A stretch of DNA of 64,000 nucleotides from CAVPCY01 sp963770765 (GTDB lineage Bacteria; Actinomycetota; Coriobacteriia; Anaerosomatales; PHET01). The notes beneath the pieces are model-generated. The model had not been told where the DNA came from, did not search any database, and saw only the letters and a program-made list of their open reading frames with translations. The translations under genes were made by a program, and so were the position numbers. The DNA lies in NCBI GenBank assembly GCA_963770765.1, contig CAVYQS010000014.1, positions 62,001 to 126,000 on the forward strand, read 5' to 3'. Below, one piece after another: positions 1-10,430 of the stretch; the stretch's first letter is position 1; the number at the start of each line of letters is the position of its first letter.

Positions 1-1
1 C

Positions 2-890
2 GACACGCTTGAACGAGGCTGGCGGGCCGCTGTCGACCCGCGGGCAGCATTCGTTCGAGGATCCGTCGGTGACGCGGACGCTCTCTCGCTCGCGCTGGAG
101 GGCGTCGACGCTGTCATGCATCTGGCGGGCTACATCGAGGTCGCCGAGTCCCAAGTGGATCCCGAGAAGTACCTGCGCAACAACGCCGTTGAGCCCTGCA
201 AGATGCTTGATGCGATGCAGGAAAGGGGCATCGACGCCATCGTCTTCTCTTCGACGGCCGCTGTGTATGGAGAGCCGGAGACCGTTCCGATCTTCGAAGA
301 CGCGATGACGAAGCCCATCAACGCCTACGGTGAGTCGAAGCTGCGATTCGAGCACGAGCTCGACGCCAGGGGCAAGGAGGGGATGCGTTCGATCAGGTTC
401 CGCTACTTCAACGTGGCTGGGGCATGGCCTGACGGCTCGCTCGGGTGAGGCTCACGATCCCGAGACCCATATCGTCCCCCGCATTCTCGCGGCGATGCGC
501 GAGGGCCGGACATCGTTCGAGGTCTTCGGCGGCGACTATCCGACTGCCGATGGCACCTGCGTTCGAGACTATGTGCATGTCTGCGACCTCGCGCGTGCCC
601 ACCTTCTTGCGCTGGAGCGCCTGCACGCAGGTGCGGAGTCCGCGGTGTATAACCTCGGCAACGGGGGAGGGTTCAGCAACCTCGAGGTTGTCCGAGCATG
701 CGCCGAGGCGACCGATCGCGATGTCGATGTGGTGATCGGTCCCAGAAGGCCGGGCGACCCCGCCGTACTCGTTGCCTCCGCAGACAAGGCCGCGGGGGCG
801 CTGGGCTGGCACCCGGAGTACACCGACCTGAAGGTCATGGTGGCCGATGCCTGGCGCTGGCATCTTGCCCACCCGAACGGCTACCGCTAG
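2..890 (+). CDS. galE: UDP-glucose 4-epimerase, 5' truncated by the window edge and frameshifted
   Basis: This is the C-terminal most of an extended SDR sugar epimerase, probably interconverting UDP-glucose and UDP-galactose in the cytoplasm. The frame is open from base 2 and reads through HLAGYIEVAESQ, FSSTAAVYGEP and the catalytic YxxxK as NAYGESKLRFE. It stops after GAWPDGSLG near 447. The next frame continues at once with EAHDPETHIVPRIL, the expected GalE sequence, and RDYVHVCDLARAHLLAL to the stop at 890. One extra base near 437-444 (in ctcgggtgagg) explains the break. The N-terminal Rossmann glycine motif lies before the window. It is otherwise well conserved, so I take the shift as probable sequence error. 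Substrate specificity is inferred from family similarity only. Confidence 0.85.
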
Positions 891-923
891 ACTGATTCCT
901 CGCCGCCATCGTGCGGCTTGATC

Positions 924-998
924 GGGCGATTAACTCAGCGGGAGAGTGCCACCTTCACACGGTGGAAGTCACTGGTTCAAATCCAGTATCGCCCACCA
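924..998 (+). tRNA. tRNA-Val (anticodon CAC)
   Basis: Full cloverleaf: acceptor GGGCGAT pairs with ATCGCCC, D arm ACTC/GAGT, anticodon stem CCACC/GGTGG around loop TTCACAC (anticodon CAC, reading GTG), and T arm ACTGG/CCAGT with loop TTCAAAT. The 3' CCA is encoded. It sits alone between galE and a strong terminator. Confidence 0.95.
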
Positions 999-1006
999 GC
1001 TACTCT

Positions 1007-1046
1007 AGACCCGTCATTTGCGGAAACGCAGGTGGCGGGTCTTCTT
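1007..1046 (+). terminator. Intrinsic terminator of tRNA-Val
   Basis: Long hairpin: AGACCCG pairs with CGGGTCT, and an inner stem ATTTGCG/CGCAGGT (with G-U pairs) is capped by a GAAA tetraloop. TCTT follows. It starts nine bases after the tRNA and could also end the convergent J-domain transcript. Confidence 0.75.
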
Positions 1047-1076
1047 GACGCCCTGAGAGAGCGGCGCATGGGCAAC

Positions 1077-1595
1077 CTAGCGCCAAGAAGCTGTGCGCCG
1101 CGCCCGAAGCGCGAAGCGCATGATGATGCCCGCGGCGACAGCCAGCAGCATGATCAGCACCCAAAGACCCCATAGGTTGAAGATGAACACCATGCCCATG
1201 ACGGTAAGCAGCAGTCCCACGAATCCCGACCCAGTTGCCAGGAAGGCCACGCCCAGGAAGATCAGCACAAGACCCACGACCCACCCGGCGGCCGATTCCG
1301 ATTGTTGCCGTCTCCTGCGGGGCGCAGCTTGGGAGACTGCGTCTGCCCCGGGCTCAGCGCTCCTTGTCGGCGGGTCGGTCCGTGGCTGGTGTCTGGTCCA
1401 TTCCCTGTTGTACGCCGTCCTCTTGTCAGGGTCGCCGATCACGTCGTAGGCCTCGTTCAGCCGCTGCGCATGGCGGGTGTCACCACCCTTGTCGGGATGG
1501 TGCTTGCTGATGAGGGCGCGGTAGGCCCTGCCGATGACTTCGGCATCGGCACGTGGACTGACTTGCAGCACGTCGTAGTAGTCGACGAAGCCCAT
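1077..1595 (-). CDS. J-domain (DnaJ-like) membrane protein
   Basis: 172 residues. Residues 1-70 are a J-domain: it starts DYYDVLQVSPRADAEVIGRAY, carries the HPD signature needed to stimulate DnaK ATPase (KHHPDKGG), and ends with LNEAYDVIGDPDKRTAYN. A polar Pro/Arg-rich linker follows. Residues about 100-165 form two or three hydrophobic segments, so the J-domain is probably held at the inner membrane face. There is no Gly/Phe region, zinc finger or C-terminal substrate domain, so this is a type III J-protein, not DnaJ itself. It recruits Hsp70 to an unknown client. Gene and 5' neighbours are on the minus strand; its start at 1595 is an ATG followed by the J-domain at once. Confidence 0.85.
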   Translation of the reverse strand: MGFVDYYDVLQVSPRADAEVIGRAYRALISKHHPDKGGDTRHAQRLNEAYDVIGDPDKRTAYNREWTRHQPRTDPPTRSAEPGADAVSQAAPRRRRQQSESAAGWVVGLVLIFLGVAFLATGSGFVGLLLTVMGMVFIFNLWGLWVLIMLLAVAAGIIMRFALRARRTASWR

Positions 1596-1786
1596 GTCTA
1601 CCGGACTCCCTTCATCGCGGCGCGTCTACGCTAGATGATAGGCCCTCAGAAGCCACCTCGCTTTCCCAAGCATCGATATCGCCCCGACATGGACCGGCAG
1701 CACCCATCCACCAATGATCCACGATTCGAGAACCGGTGCTCTTTCGTGACTCTTTTCGAGGAAACCGAGGGGGCTTCCTCGATGGC

Positions 1787-2872
1787 TCAGGACGCTGTGC
1801 GCCCAGATGAACCGCTTGTGCGCGCGGCGATGACACTCCGGTAGGACTGCACCATCGCTTGTGCGTTCCTGCGGGCGTCATGGTACTGCTCGACATATGC
1901 GCGCGATTCGCGGCCCAGTCTGACTCTCTTCTCGCCGTCGGTGAGCAGGTCACGCAGGACCGTCGCGATGGTGTCAGGTTCGGCCTGAACGATCGGCAAG
2001 CTTGCAGGATACTCGCGGCGCACGCTCTCCTTCACGTAGCAGACCGCTGGCTTTCCCATGGCCATCGCCTCGATCGACGCGAGCCCGTAGTTGCCCATGA
2101 TCAGCGAATCCACGAAGACATCCGACGCATGAAGCGCCTGCAATGCCTCTCCGTGCGCGCAACCTTCGACCAAGTGGAAATCGAAGGCCAAGCCCTCGCT
2201 CCGAAGAGTCTCGATGGCTGCGAGGACATGGTCAGTCCCCTTGATGAGGCGTCGGCTGGGAGCGTGGACGATCAGAGGCCTCGACGTGTTCGGGTCCGGA
2301 ACTCGAGGAGCGAAGGCGGACAGATCGAACCCGAGCATCGCGGGGATGAAGAGTCCTTCACACAAGTCGAGCATGTACTGGCGTCTGGCCGGATGCACGA
2401 CTGACACTGCGCCGACGGACCGAAACCGCGCCTGACGATCCCTCGATTGAGTCTCGGACGCTCGCCACGTGCTACGAAACTCCTCGTTCTCCAGCCACAG
2501 CCTCCTGAAGTGAGGGTTATCGAGCATCTCGACTTCGAATCGGCGAACGTCAGAACCCAGCCACTCGATCACACACGGCTTTCGAAGCCGTCTCAGAAGC
2601 CCGAGGTCCCGCCCTTTCGGCAGGATCGGGGTACCCCAGTACCAGTGCACGATGTCAGCCCACAGGAACTGCTTGAGGAACCAAAGGTAACGCGGCGGCA
2701 CCGGCCCTCCGTCGGGCATGACCCGCAGCCCGTCGGTGCTCACGATCGGAGGCTGCGGGCCGAACACGAAACCGCGAGCGTCCAGACCGATCGATCTTTG
2801 AGCGAGAACGTTCGTAGACATGACCGAAGCGAAGTTCTTGTTCACGTGCAGTACCCGCATCGTCCGGCTCAT
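1787..2872 (-). CDS. Glycosyltransferase, GT4-like (GT-B fold)
   Basis: 361 residues, starting MRVLHVNKNF, an N-terminal Rossmann strand typical of GT-B enzymes. The C-terminal half has LIVHAPSRRLIKGTD followed by ASDVFVDSLIMGNYGLASIEAMAMGKPAVCY. That matches the nucleotide-sugar binding E-x7-E region of the GT4 family (GLASIEAMAMGKP). The substrate is not visible; a cell-surface glycan is the likely class. The start overlaps the stop of the upstream asparagine-synthase-like gene by ATGA, so the two were translationally coupled and probably acted in one pathway. Confidence 0.75.
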   Translation of the reverse strand: MSRTMRVLHVNKNFASVMSTNVLAQRSIGLDARGFVFGPQPPIVSTDGLRVMPDGGPVPPRYLWFLKQFLWADIVHWYWGTPILPKGRDLGLLRRLRKPCVIEWLGSDVRRFEVEMLDNPHFRRLWLENEEFRSTWRASETQSRDRQARFRSVGAVSVVHPARRQYMLDLCEGLFIPAMLGFDLSAFAPRVPDPNTSRPLIVHAPSRRLIKGTDHVLAAIETLRSEGLAFDFHLVEGCAHGEALQALHASDVFVDSLIMGNYGLASIEAMAMGKPAVCYVKESVRREYPASLPIVQAEPDTIATVLRDLLTDGEKRVRLGRESRAYVEQYHDARRNAQAMVQSYRSVIAARTSGSSGRTAS

Positions 2873-4497
2873 GGCATGTCTCCTGCAGCCGAGTAGCGTC
2901 GCATGACCACAGTCATCGAATCGGCGAACAGTCTGTCGTAGTCCTTCAGGAGCGGGGAGGTGGCCAGTTTGCGCTGCGCAAACGCTCCTCTCGGCACGCC
3001 CGCCTCCTCCACGATCCGTCGCGGGATGGGGCGATCGTAGTCACCTCCGACTGAGTACCGTCGCATCTCCGGCTGACGGGAGAGCCCCTTGGCCGACTCA
3101 GCGAATCGTCCTCCGATGAAGGGGAGAGGGAGGTGCGCGAAGCCAACTCGAAGGCGAAACTCGGTGAGGCTCTTTCCGAAGAGCACGCGAACCGGCAAAC
3201 CTGAGGGAACGTCAGACCCGAGTCCCCAGATGCTGTCGCCCCACGTTCCGGTCACAAGCATCTTCGCGGGGAGATCGTCTTCGAAGGCCAGGTACATGAT
3301 GTCGTCACCGATGCCGAAAGTAGCTATGAACTCGGCAGCTTCAGCGAACAGGTCGGCACCGGACTCAGGCCTGAGATTGTCGACCCGGGGTCCCCATCAC
3401 GTGAGTACGCTCGGTCACACGAAGCCCGAGGAGCCGGCCGATGTGAGTTCCGGAGTCGTCATGCCCGACGATGTGTGACCTTGAGAGTGAGCGCATCCTC
3501 GCATCCGGCATCAGCCGCTAAGGCCGCGGTGGCCGGCGAATCGTAGCCGCTTGAGATCGTCGCGACAGGAGTGAGAGGGACTCGCCTGTCGTGCGAACTG
3601 CCGTTGGCGAAGAGCTCACGGGTCTTGCCCTGAAGCAGTTCGACGTACTCCTCGAAGGAATCGAACTCGCGGCGAGCCGGCGACCACTGACGGATCGGGC
3701 CTTCCTCTGGAGTCCACGAAGAAGTTGAAGTAGCTGCATTGATAGAGCTGATACGCACTGTCGGCGGCCACGAGCGGCCGGACGCGATCGACTCCTCTTC
3801 GACCTTGCTCGAACGCATGAGTCTTGAGATTGACAGCCACACGTTCGAAGAACGGAGATCCCACCGCCACGCCGGCCTCCGTGAAGAGGAACGGCAATGA
3901 GTTGCCCACGAAGGTGACGCCGTCAGACTCGCGATGAAGTGCGAAGAGGCACTCCTCCAAGTGTCGGGGTGGGACGAACAGCGGCGGGCCATCGACCCAG
4001 ACAGCGCCGCTCCCGAAAGCATACGTGCAGGCATCCGGGCGGAAGCTGTCGAAATCTCCGTCCCACACGCCCTCGAACACCCCGTTATCGTGCAGCTCCA
4101 CGCCCTGACCAACGGTGAACAACCAGCCCTCAGTAGAACCCGATGCGATCCATGCGAGCATGGGTATCGATCCGTCGGTTCGCACTGAGACCCTGGCAGC
4201 GGGGGCGGTCTGGCCGCCGGTCAGGCCGCGTAGTCGAAGCTCCGACAGGCGAAAGCGGAGCTGCGCGCTCAGGTTGTGTAGAGCAAGATCCCTGCTGCTG
4301 TATGGCCACAGAACCAACCACCGCATCGACCTCAGCAGGGACTCCCGTCCATGGGCCGCACCCCTCAGTGCTGCACGCCGGAGTGACTGCGATGCCTGAA
4401 TCGCGCGAACCAACACGGCCTTGGTCCGAGGATAGCGACGGATGAACGTTCGCACCCTGTCGGAGAATCCGGACGCCCCGTGCTCTGAGAGAGCCAC
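2869..4497 (-). pseudogene. Asparagine-synthase-like (PP-loop ATP pyrophosphatase) gene with three frameshifts
   Basis: One gene broken into several frames. The N-terminal half (from ATG at 4497, frame 1) resembles a class II glutamine amidotransferase-like region without an N-terminal catalytic Cys: LFVPPRHLEECLFALHRES and FVGNSLPFLF. Near 3705 it shifts to a frame with EFDSFEEYVELLQGKT and the PP-loop-like ATISSGYDSPATAALA. Near 3468 it shifts to DDSGTHIGRLLGLRVTERTH, and near 3390 to VDNLRPESGADLF and then GDDIMYLAFEDD with GTWGDSIWG. Each shift is a net +1 base and the three return it to the starting frame. The reading frame is otherwise intact, so the breaks may be sequence error. It is coupled by ATGA to the glycosyltransferase. 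Such proteins often amidate or modify sugars or peptides; the real substrate is unknown. Confidence 0.6.
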
Positions 4498-4600
4498 TCA
4501 GCGCTCCTTCCCCCCGAGACGGCTGATGCGTTCACGATACTCGTAACGGGGTCGGGTGTCGTTCGAGGTTGCCGAACGCGACCCGGCCTTGCTCCGGCGA

Positions 4601-4609
4601 TGCTATGCT
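4601..4609 (+). promoter_or_regulatory. Extended -10 promoter for the ABC-F gene, possibly leaderless
   Basis: TGCTATGCT is an extended -10 (TGnTATGCT). It ends eight bases before the GTG start at 4618, and there is no Shine-Dalgarno sequence between them. This suggests a leaderless or nearly leaderless mRNA, common in actinobacteria. No good -35 is seen. Region 4498-4617 lies between divergent genes. Confidence 0.4.
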
Positions 4610-4617
4610 GACACGCT

Positions 4618-6696
<2,079 letters not shown>

Positions 6697-6741
6697 TCCG
6701 GCAGCACGGCCCCTGAGCTGTGCATTGGTGACTGCATGCGC

Positions 6742-6767
6742 CACTTTGTAACAATCTTTACAAAGTG
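6742..6767. promoter_or_regulatory. Perfect inverted repeat, Rex-like operator upstream of nuoA
   Basis: CACTTTGTAA and TTACAAAGTG are exact inverted 10-mers around CAATCT. The core TTGTAAC-N4-TTTACAA resembles the Rex consensus TTGTGAA-N4-TTCACAA with three differences. Its 3' arm contains the -35 of the nuo promoter, a place where a bound repressor would block polymerase. Assignment to Rex is inference. Confidence 0.6.
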
Positions 6768-6785
6768 TTTTGGGCATTCTACACT
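6757..6785 (+). promoter_or_regulatory. Sigma-70-type promoter of the nuo operon
   Basis: TTTACA (6757-6762), a 17-base spacer and TACACT (6780-6785) fit a housekeeping promoter. Transcription would begin near 6792. The leader then holds a GCCGCTTC/GAAGCGGC hairpin at 6793-6819 of unknown role before the nuoA start. Confidence 0.6.
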
Positions 6786-6896
6786 GTGCGCAGCCGCTTC
6801 TCATCCGGTTCGAAGCGGCGGTCCTTTTGGGAACTGTCTAACCGGCCCGCGCGACGTGAGCGACAACCGTCCGCGAGACAGGCGCCAGGGGGTTTC

Positions 6897-7265
6897 ATGC
6901 AGGGGGCTGCTGCCCAGGGGTTGTGGTTCGTCATCGGTCTCGCTACTGCGGCTGCCGGTTTCATCGGCATCGTCTTCGCGGCCAACGCCCTTCTGTCCCC
7001 GCGTCGCCCAAACGCGAACAAGGCCGCGCCGTACGAATGCGGTATGGAGCCAGCGGGTCGTGCATGGGCGCCTCAGCGCATGCGCTTCTCGACCATCGCC
7101 GTGATACTCGTGCTGTTCGACGCCGAGGCCGTGCTTCTGTTCGCCGTTGCCTCCAAGCTTCGTGGGAGCGCGCTCGCCGTTCTCGAGGTCGGCCTCTTCG
7201 TCGCGTTCCTCGCTGCGGGTCTCGCCTACGCATGGCGCAAGGGGGCGCTGGAATGGCGCTCGTAG
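6897..7265 (+). CDS. nuoA: NADH-quinone oxidoreductase subunit A (NuoA)
   Basis: 122 residues with three hydrophobic segments. It has the conserved loop KAAPYECGMEP near residues 42-52, whose YECG motif contacts the quinone-site region of complex I, and the acidic FDAEAVLLF segment in the second helix. I chose the ATG at 6897 because it follows an AGGGGG ribosome site and gives the usual family N-terminus; the frame stays open further upstream but that part is not NuoA-like. It overlaps nuoB by 13 bases. First gene of the nuo operon. Confidence 0.95.
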   Translation: MQGAAAQGLWFVIGLATAAAGFIGIVFAANALLSPRRPNANKAAPYECGMEPAGRAWAPQRMRFSTIAVILVLFDAEAVLLFAVASKLRGSALAVLEVGLFVAFLAAGLAYAWRKGALEWRS

Positions 7266-7858
7266 ACCGCGTTGGTGAGCTTCTGGACAATGGACCCGGT
7301 GGAGTCATCCTCACCAGCGTCGACGCGCTGGCGGACTGGTCCCGCGGGCAGTCGCTGTGGGCATTCCCCATGGGTACGGCGTGCTGCGCGATGGAACTCA
7401 TCGCAGCGTCCTTCTCGAAGTTCGACTTCGACCGTCTGGGAACGTTCCCTCGACCCGATCCTCGGCATACCGACGTCATGATCCTCGCCGGGACGATCAC
7501 CGAGAAGATGAAGCCCGCTGTTCGGCTGCTCTACGACCAGATGCCTGAGCCGAAGTGGGTCGTGGCGATGGGCAACTGCACCGTGAGCGGAGGGATCTTC
7601 TACTACGACACGTACTCGGTTGTTCGCGGCGCCGACACGTTTCTGCCGGTGGATGTCTACATCGCGGGTTGCCCCCCGCGGCCCGAATCACTCCAGGACG
7701 GCATCGTGCAGCTGCGTGAGCTGGTCCGCACGGAATCCATCGCACCCGGCAAACGCTACACGCGTGAGATGACTCTGCCGCATCCCGATGGCGCCACCTA
7801 TGCCACCGAGGATCCATGCCCCCCGGAAACGCTCGGATCCGAGGGTGATGTCTCGTGA
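7253..7858 (+). CDS. nuoB: NADH-quinone oxidoreductase subunit B (NuoB), carries cluster N2
   Basis: 201 residues. NuoB binds the terminal [4Fe-4S] cluster N2 that reduces quinone. All four ligands are visible: the adjacent pair in GTACCAMELIA, the Cys in GNCTVSGG, and the Cys in IAGCPPRPE. The quinone-contact helix and PRPDPRHTDVMILAG are present. The C-terminal tail past about residue 165 is variable. The ATG at 7253 lies inside the end of nuoA; the stop overlaps the GTG of nuoC. Confidence 0.95.
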   Translation: MALVDRVGELLDNGPGGVILTSVDALADWSRGQSLWAFPMGTACCAMELIAASFSKFDFDRLGTFPRPDPRHTDVMILAGTITEKMKPAVRLLYDQMPEPKWVVAMGNCTVSGGIFYYDTYSVVRGADTFLPVDVYIAGCPPRPESLQDGIVQLRELVRTESIAPGKRYTREMTLPHPDGATYATEDPCPPETLGSEGDVS

Positions 7859-8316
7859 CCCTGGTGCGCCTCCAGGAGCAGCTCGCGGAGTTGTCACCGA
7901 TGCTCTCGCCGTTGTTCTCCATGGAGTTCGGGGACGCGGTCATCGGTGTGCCGCGTGACGACGTCCTCGCCGCCGCCCACGAGTTGTTGCGCCTCGGATT
8001 CGATCGGCTGGGCATGGTCACGGCCGTGGATCGCGACGAGTGGTTCGTCGTGGTCTATCGGCTTCAGTCTCGTTCGCTGTCCGCGGCGGTCTTCATGAAG
8101 ACGAAGGTCCCGCGCTCAGAGCCGGTGGTCGCGAGCGTGTGCGAGGTGTGGCCCGCAGCCAACTGGCAGGAGCGCGAGGTCTACGACCTGTTCGGCATCA
8201 CCTTCGAGGGCCATCCCGACATGCGTCGGATGCTCCTTCCCGAGGAGTTCGTGGGACATCCGTTGCGCCGTGACTATGAAGATGAACGCATGATCCGCCG
8301 GCCCGACTACATCTGA
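7855..8316 (+). CDS. nuoC: NADH-quinone oxidoreductase subunit C (NuoC)
   Basis: 153 residues, the 30-kDa hydrophilic subunit of the connecting arm, which helps hold NuoD and NuoB. The family signature is clear near the end: EREVYDLFGITFEGHPDMRRMLLP, read with short gaps here as EREVYDLFGI and GHPDMRRMLLPEEF, then GHPLRRDYE. It is a separate gene, not fused to nuoD. The GTG start overlaps the nuoB stop by four bases. Confidence 0.94.
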   Translation: MTLVRLQEQLAELSPMLSPLFSMEFGDAVIGVPRDDVLAAAHELLRLGFDRLGMVTAVDRDEWFVVVYRLQSRSLSAAVFMKTKVPRSEPVVASVCEVWPAANWQEREVYDLFGITFEGHPDMRRMLLPEEFVGHPLRRDYEDERMIRRPDYI

Positions 8317-8336
8317 GAGGGGGTGTGTGCGACCCG

Positions 8337-9482
8337 ATGTCCGTTGATATCGTCTCACGACAGGCAGCCGTTTCCGAGGAGGGACATCCCGTCGACGAGC
8401 TCGTCGTCAACGTGGGACCGTCACACCCCTCGACACACGGCGTCGGACGCGTGATCGTCCATCTGGACGGGGATGTGGTCGTCAAGGCCGACCCGGTCAT
8501 CGGCTATCTGCATCGAGGCATCGAGAAGATGTCCGAGAACCGTACCTACCTTCAGGTCGTTCCGCTCACCGACAGGCTCGACTACGTGGGCTCGATGTAC
8601 GCCAACTGGGCCTACTGCCGTGCTGTGGAGCGGCTTGCCGGCATTCGGGTGCCTGAGCGCGCGGAGTATCTGAGGGTCATCGTCTGCGAGCTGCAACGCA
8701 TCGCAAGCCACATGATGGGCGTGGGAGCGGCCGCTGCAGACACCGGTGCGTTCACCATGTTCATCTACGCCTTCGACCTTCGCGAACGCATCGTCGAGCT
8801 CTTCGAGGAGCTGTGCGGGTCGCGGCTCACGTACAACTACGTTCGCCCGGGTGGCGTCTCCTACGACGTGCCGGAGGGGTGGTTCGACAGTGTCTCCGCG
8901 TTCCTGAAGACGCTCCCGGCCAAGGTCTCCGAGATGGACTCCCTCTTCTTCGGCAACGTCATCGCACGGGGGCGCTCCAAAGGAATCGGGGTGCTCTCCG
9001 CCGAGGATGCGGTCGCATGGGGCGCGTCCGGGCCCACCGCGCGTGGCTCGGGCGTCAACTGGGATCTGCGCAAACACGATCCCTACTCGGTCTATCCACG
9101 CATGGACTTCGATGTGGTGGTGGGGGAGCGAGGCGATGCCTACGACCGTAACCGGTGCCGCCTCATGGAGTGCTTCGAGTCCGGCCGCATCCTCGAGCAG
9201 GCACTCTCACAGATCGCCGGCGGCTCGGTACACGCCGAGGGGCTGCCGCGGCTGATCACACCACCGGTGGGCGATGCCTACGATCACATCGAGAGCGCCC
9301 GCGGATCGCTCGGCGTCTACCTTGTGAGTGACGGCACGCCCAAGCCGTACCGCATGCACGTGCGCAGTCCCGCCTTCTGCAACCTCGCCTTGCTGCCCAG
9401 ACTCGCGGTGGGTCACACGCTCTCGGATCTTGTCGTGTGCCTCGGCTCCCTCGACCCCGTGTTCGGGGAGGTGGACCGATGA
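8337..9482 (+). CDS. nuoD: NADH-quinone oxidoreductase subunit D (NuoD)
   Basis: About 381 residues, the 49-kDa subunit that forms the quinone pocket with NuoB. The N-terminus has VGPSHPSTHG, with the quinone-site His, followed by GYLHRGIEKM and TDRLDYVGSM. The arginine-rich C-terminal end has MHVRSPAFCNL and the final GSLDPVFGEVDR, typical of NuoD. I prefer ATG at 8337; an in-frame GTG at 8325 sits too close to the GAGAGGGGG ribosome site. The stop overlaps the ATG of nuoH. Confidence 0.94.
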   Translation: MSVDIVSRQAAVSEEGHPVDELVVNVGPSHPSTHGVGRVIVHLDGDVVVKADPVIGYLHRGIEKMSENRTYLQVVPLTDRLDYVGSMYANWAYCRAVERLAGIRVPERAEYLRVIVCELQRIASHMMGVGAAAADTGAFTMFIYAFDLRERIVELFEELCGSRLTYNYVRPGGVSYDVPEGWFDSVSAFLKTLPAKVSEMDSLFFGNVIARGRSKGIGVLSAEDAVAWGASGPTARGSGVNWDLRKHDPYSVYPRMDFDVVVGERGDAYDRNRCRLMECFESGRILEQALSQIAGGSVHAEGLPRLITPPVGDAYDHIESARGSLGVYLVSDGTPKPYRMHVRSPAFCNLALLPRLAVGHTLSDLVVCLGSLDPVFGEVDR

Positions 9483-10430
9483 GCGGCTTCGTTTCCGGAG
9501 CGCTGTGGGGGCTCGCTGCAGCGTCGCTGATCGCTGTGGCCGCCCTGATCGGTGTGTGGTGGGAGCGCAAGGTCTCAGGGCGTATCCATCTGCGGTTCGG
9601 GCCACAGCAGGCCGGTCCCGCAGGGCTGTTCCAGACACTCGCCGACACCGTGAAGTTGGTTCTCAAGGAAGACATAACTCCCGCTGCTGCTGACCGACCG
9701 GTCTTCCGCGCGATGCCGTTCCTGGTGTTCGTGCCCGATCGCGAGCTCACTCGTCGTGGTGCCCTACGCCGCCGGGTGGGCGCCGTTCGACATCCCGGCG
9801 GGCGCGCTGTTCTTCCTCGCGGTTCCGGGCATGAGCGTGCTCGGTGTCCTGCTCGCCGGATGGTCGTCACGAAACACCTACGCGAGCATCGGTGCGGTGC
9901 GCGGGGCAGCGCAGATGATCTCGTACGAGCTTCCCCGTACGCTGTCGGTCCTCGCGCTGTGCCTTCTGGCCGGGTCGCTGTCCACAGGGACGATCCGGGC
10001 CGAGTGGCGGTGGTGGTGGATCCCGCTGGTCGCCGTCGGATTCCTCGTCTACTTCATCTCGTCGATCGCGGAGCTCAATCGCGGGCCGTTCGACCTCCCC
10101 GAGGCGGAGAGCGAGCTTGTAGCCGGCTACTTCGCCGACTACTCCGGCATCCGCTGGGCCATCTTCATGATGGCCGAGTACGGCGGCATCGCAGCCGCTG
10201 CGCTCTTCGGAGCCGCCACGTTCCTGGGCGGAGGTCTCGGGCTTCCGGGTGTGCTGGGTGCCGTGGTGTTCGTGGTGTTGTCCACTGCCCTCGCCACCGC
10301 CATGATCTGGGTGAAGTGGACGTTTCCGCGTATGCGCGCCGATCAGCTGATGACGCTCGCGTGGAAGGTGCTCACGCCGATGGCGCTCGTTCAGCTGCTG
10401 ATCGTCGGGGTGGTGCTCCCGTGGCTGTAG
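9479..10430 (+). CDS. nuoH: NADH-quinone oxidoreductase subunit H (NuoH), with a one-base frameshift
   Basis: NuoH is the membrane subunit that roofs the quinone tunnel and links the arms. The first frame gives about 87 residues: IGVWWERKVSGRIHLRFGPQ, a NuoH hallmark, then LVLKEDITP and FRAMPFLVFVP. It then loses similarity. The +1 frame resumes with ASSLVVVPYAAGWAP and NRGPFDLPEAESELVAGYF, the conserved NuoH loop, and ends with FPRMRADQLM. Dropping one base near 9737-9741 restores a 316-residue protein of normal size. A functional operon around it argues for sequence error. ATG overlaps the nuoD stop; the stop overlaps the GTG of the next gene. Confidence 0.9.

Noticed and set aside
430..450. 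Programmed +1 frameshift in galE at CTC GGG TGA
   Set aside because: GalE is not known to be recoded, and the same one-base gain occurs at eight other unrelated sites without a shared motif.
6793..6819. A terminator or riboswitch in the nuoA leader
   Set aside because: There is a stable hairpin, but no T-run right after it and no match to a riboswitch I know; kept only as a note in the promoter entry.
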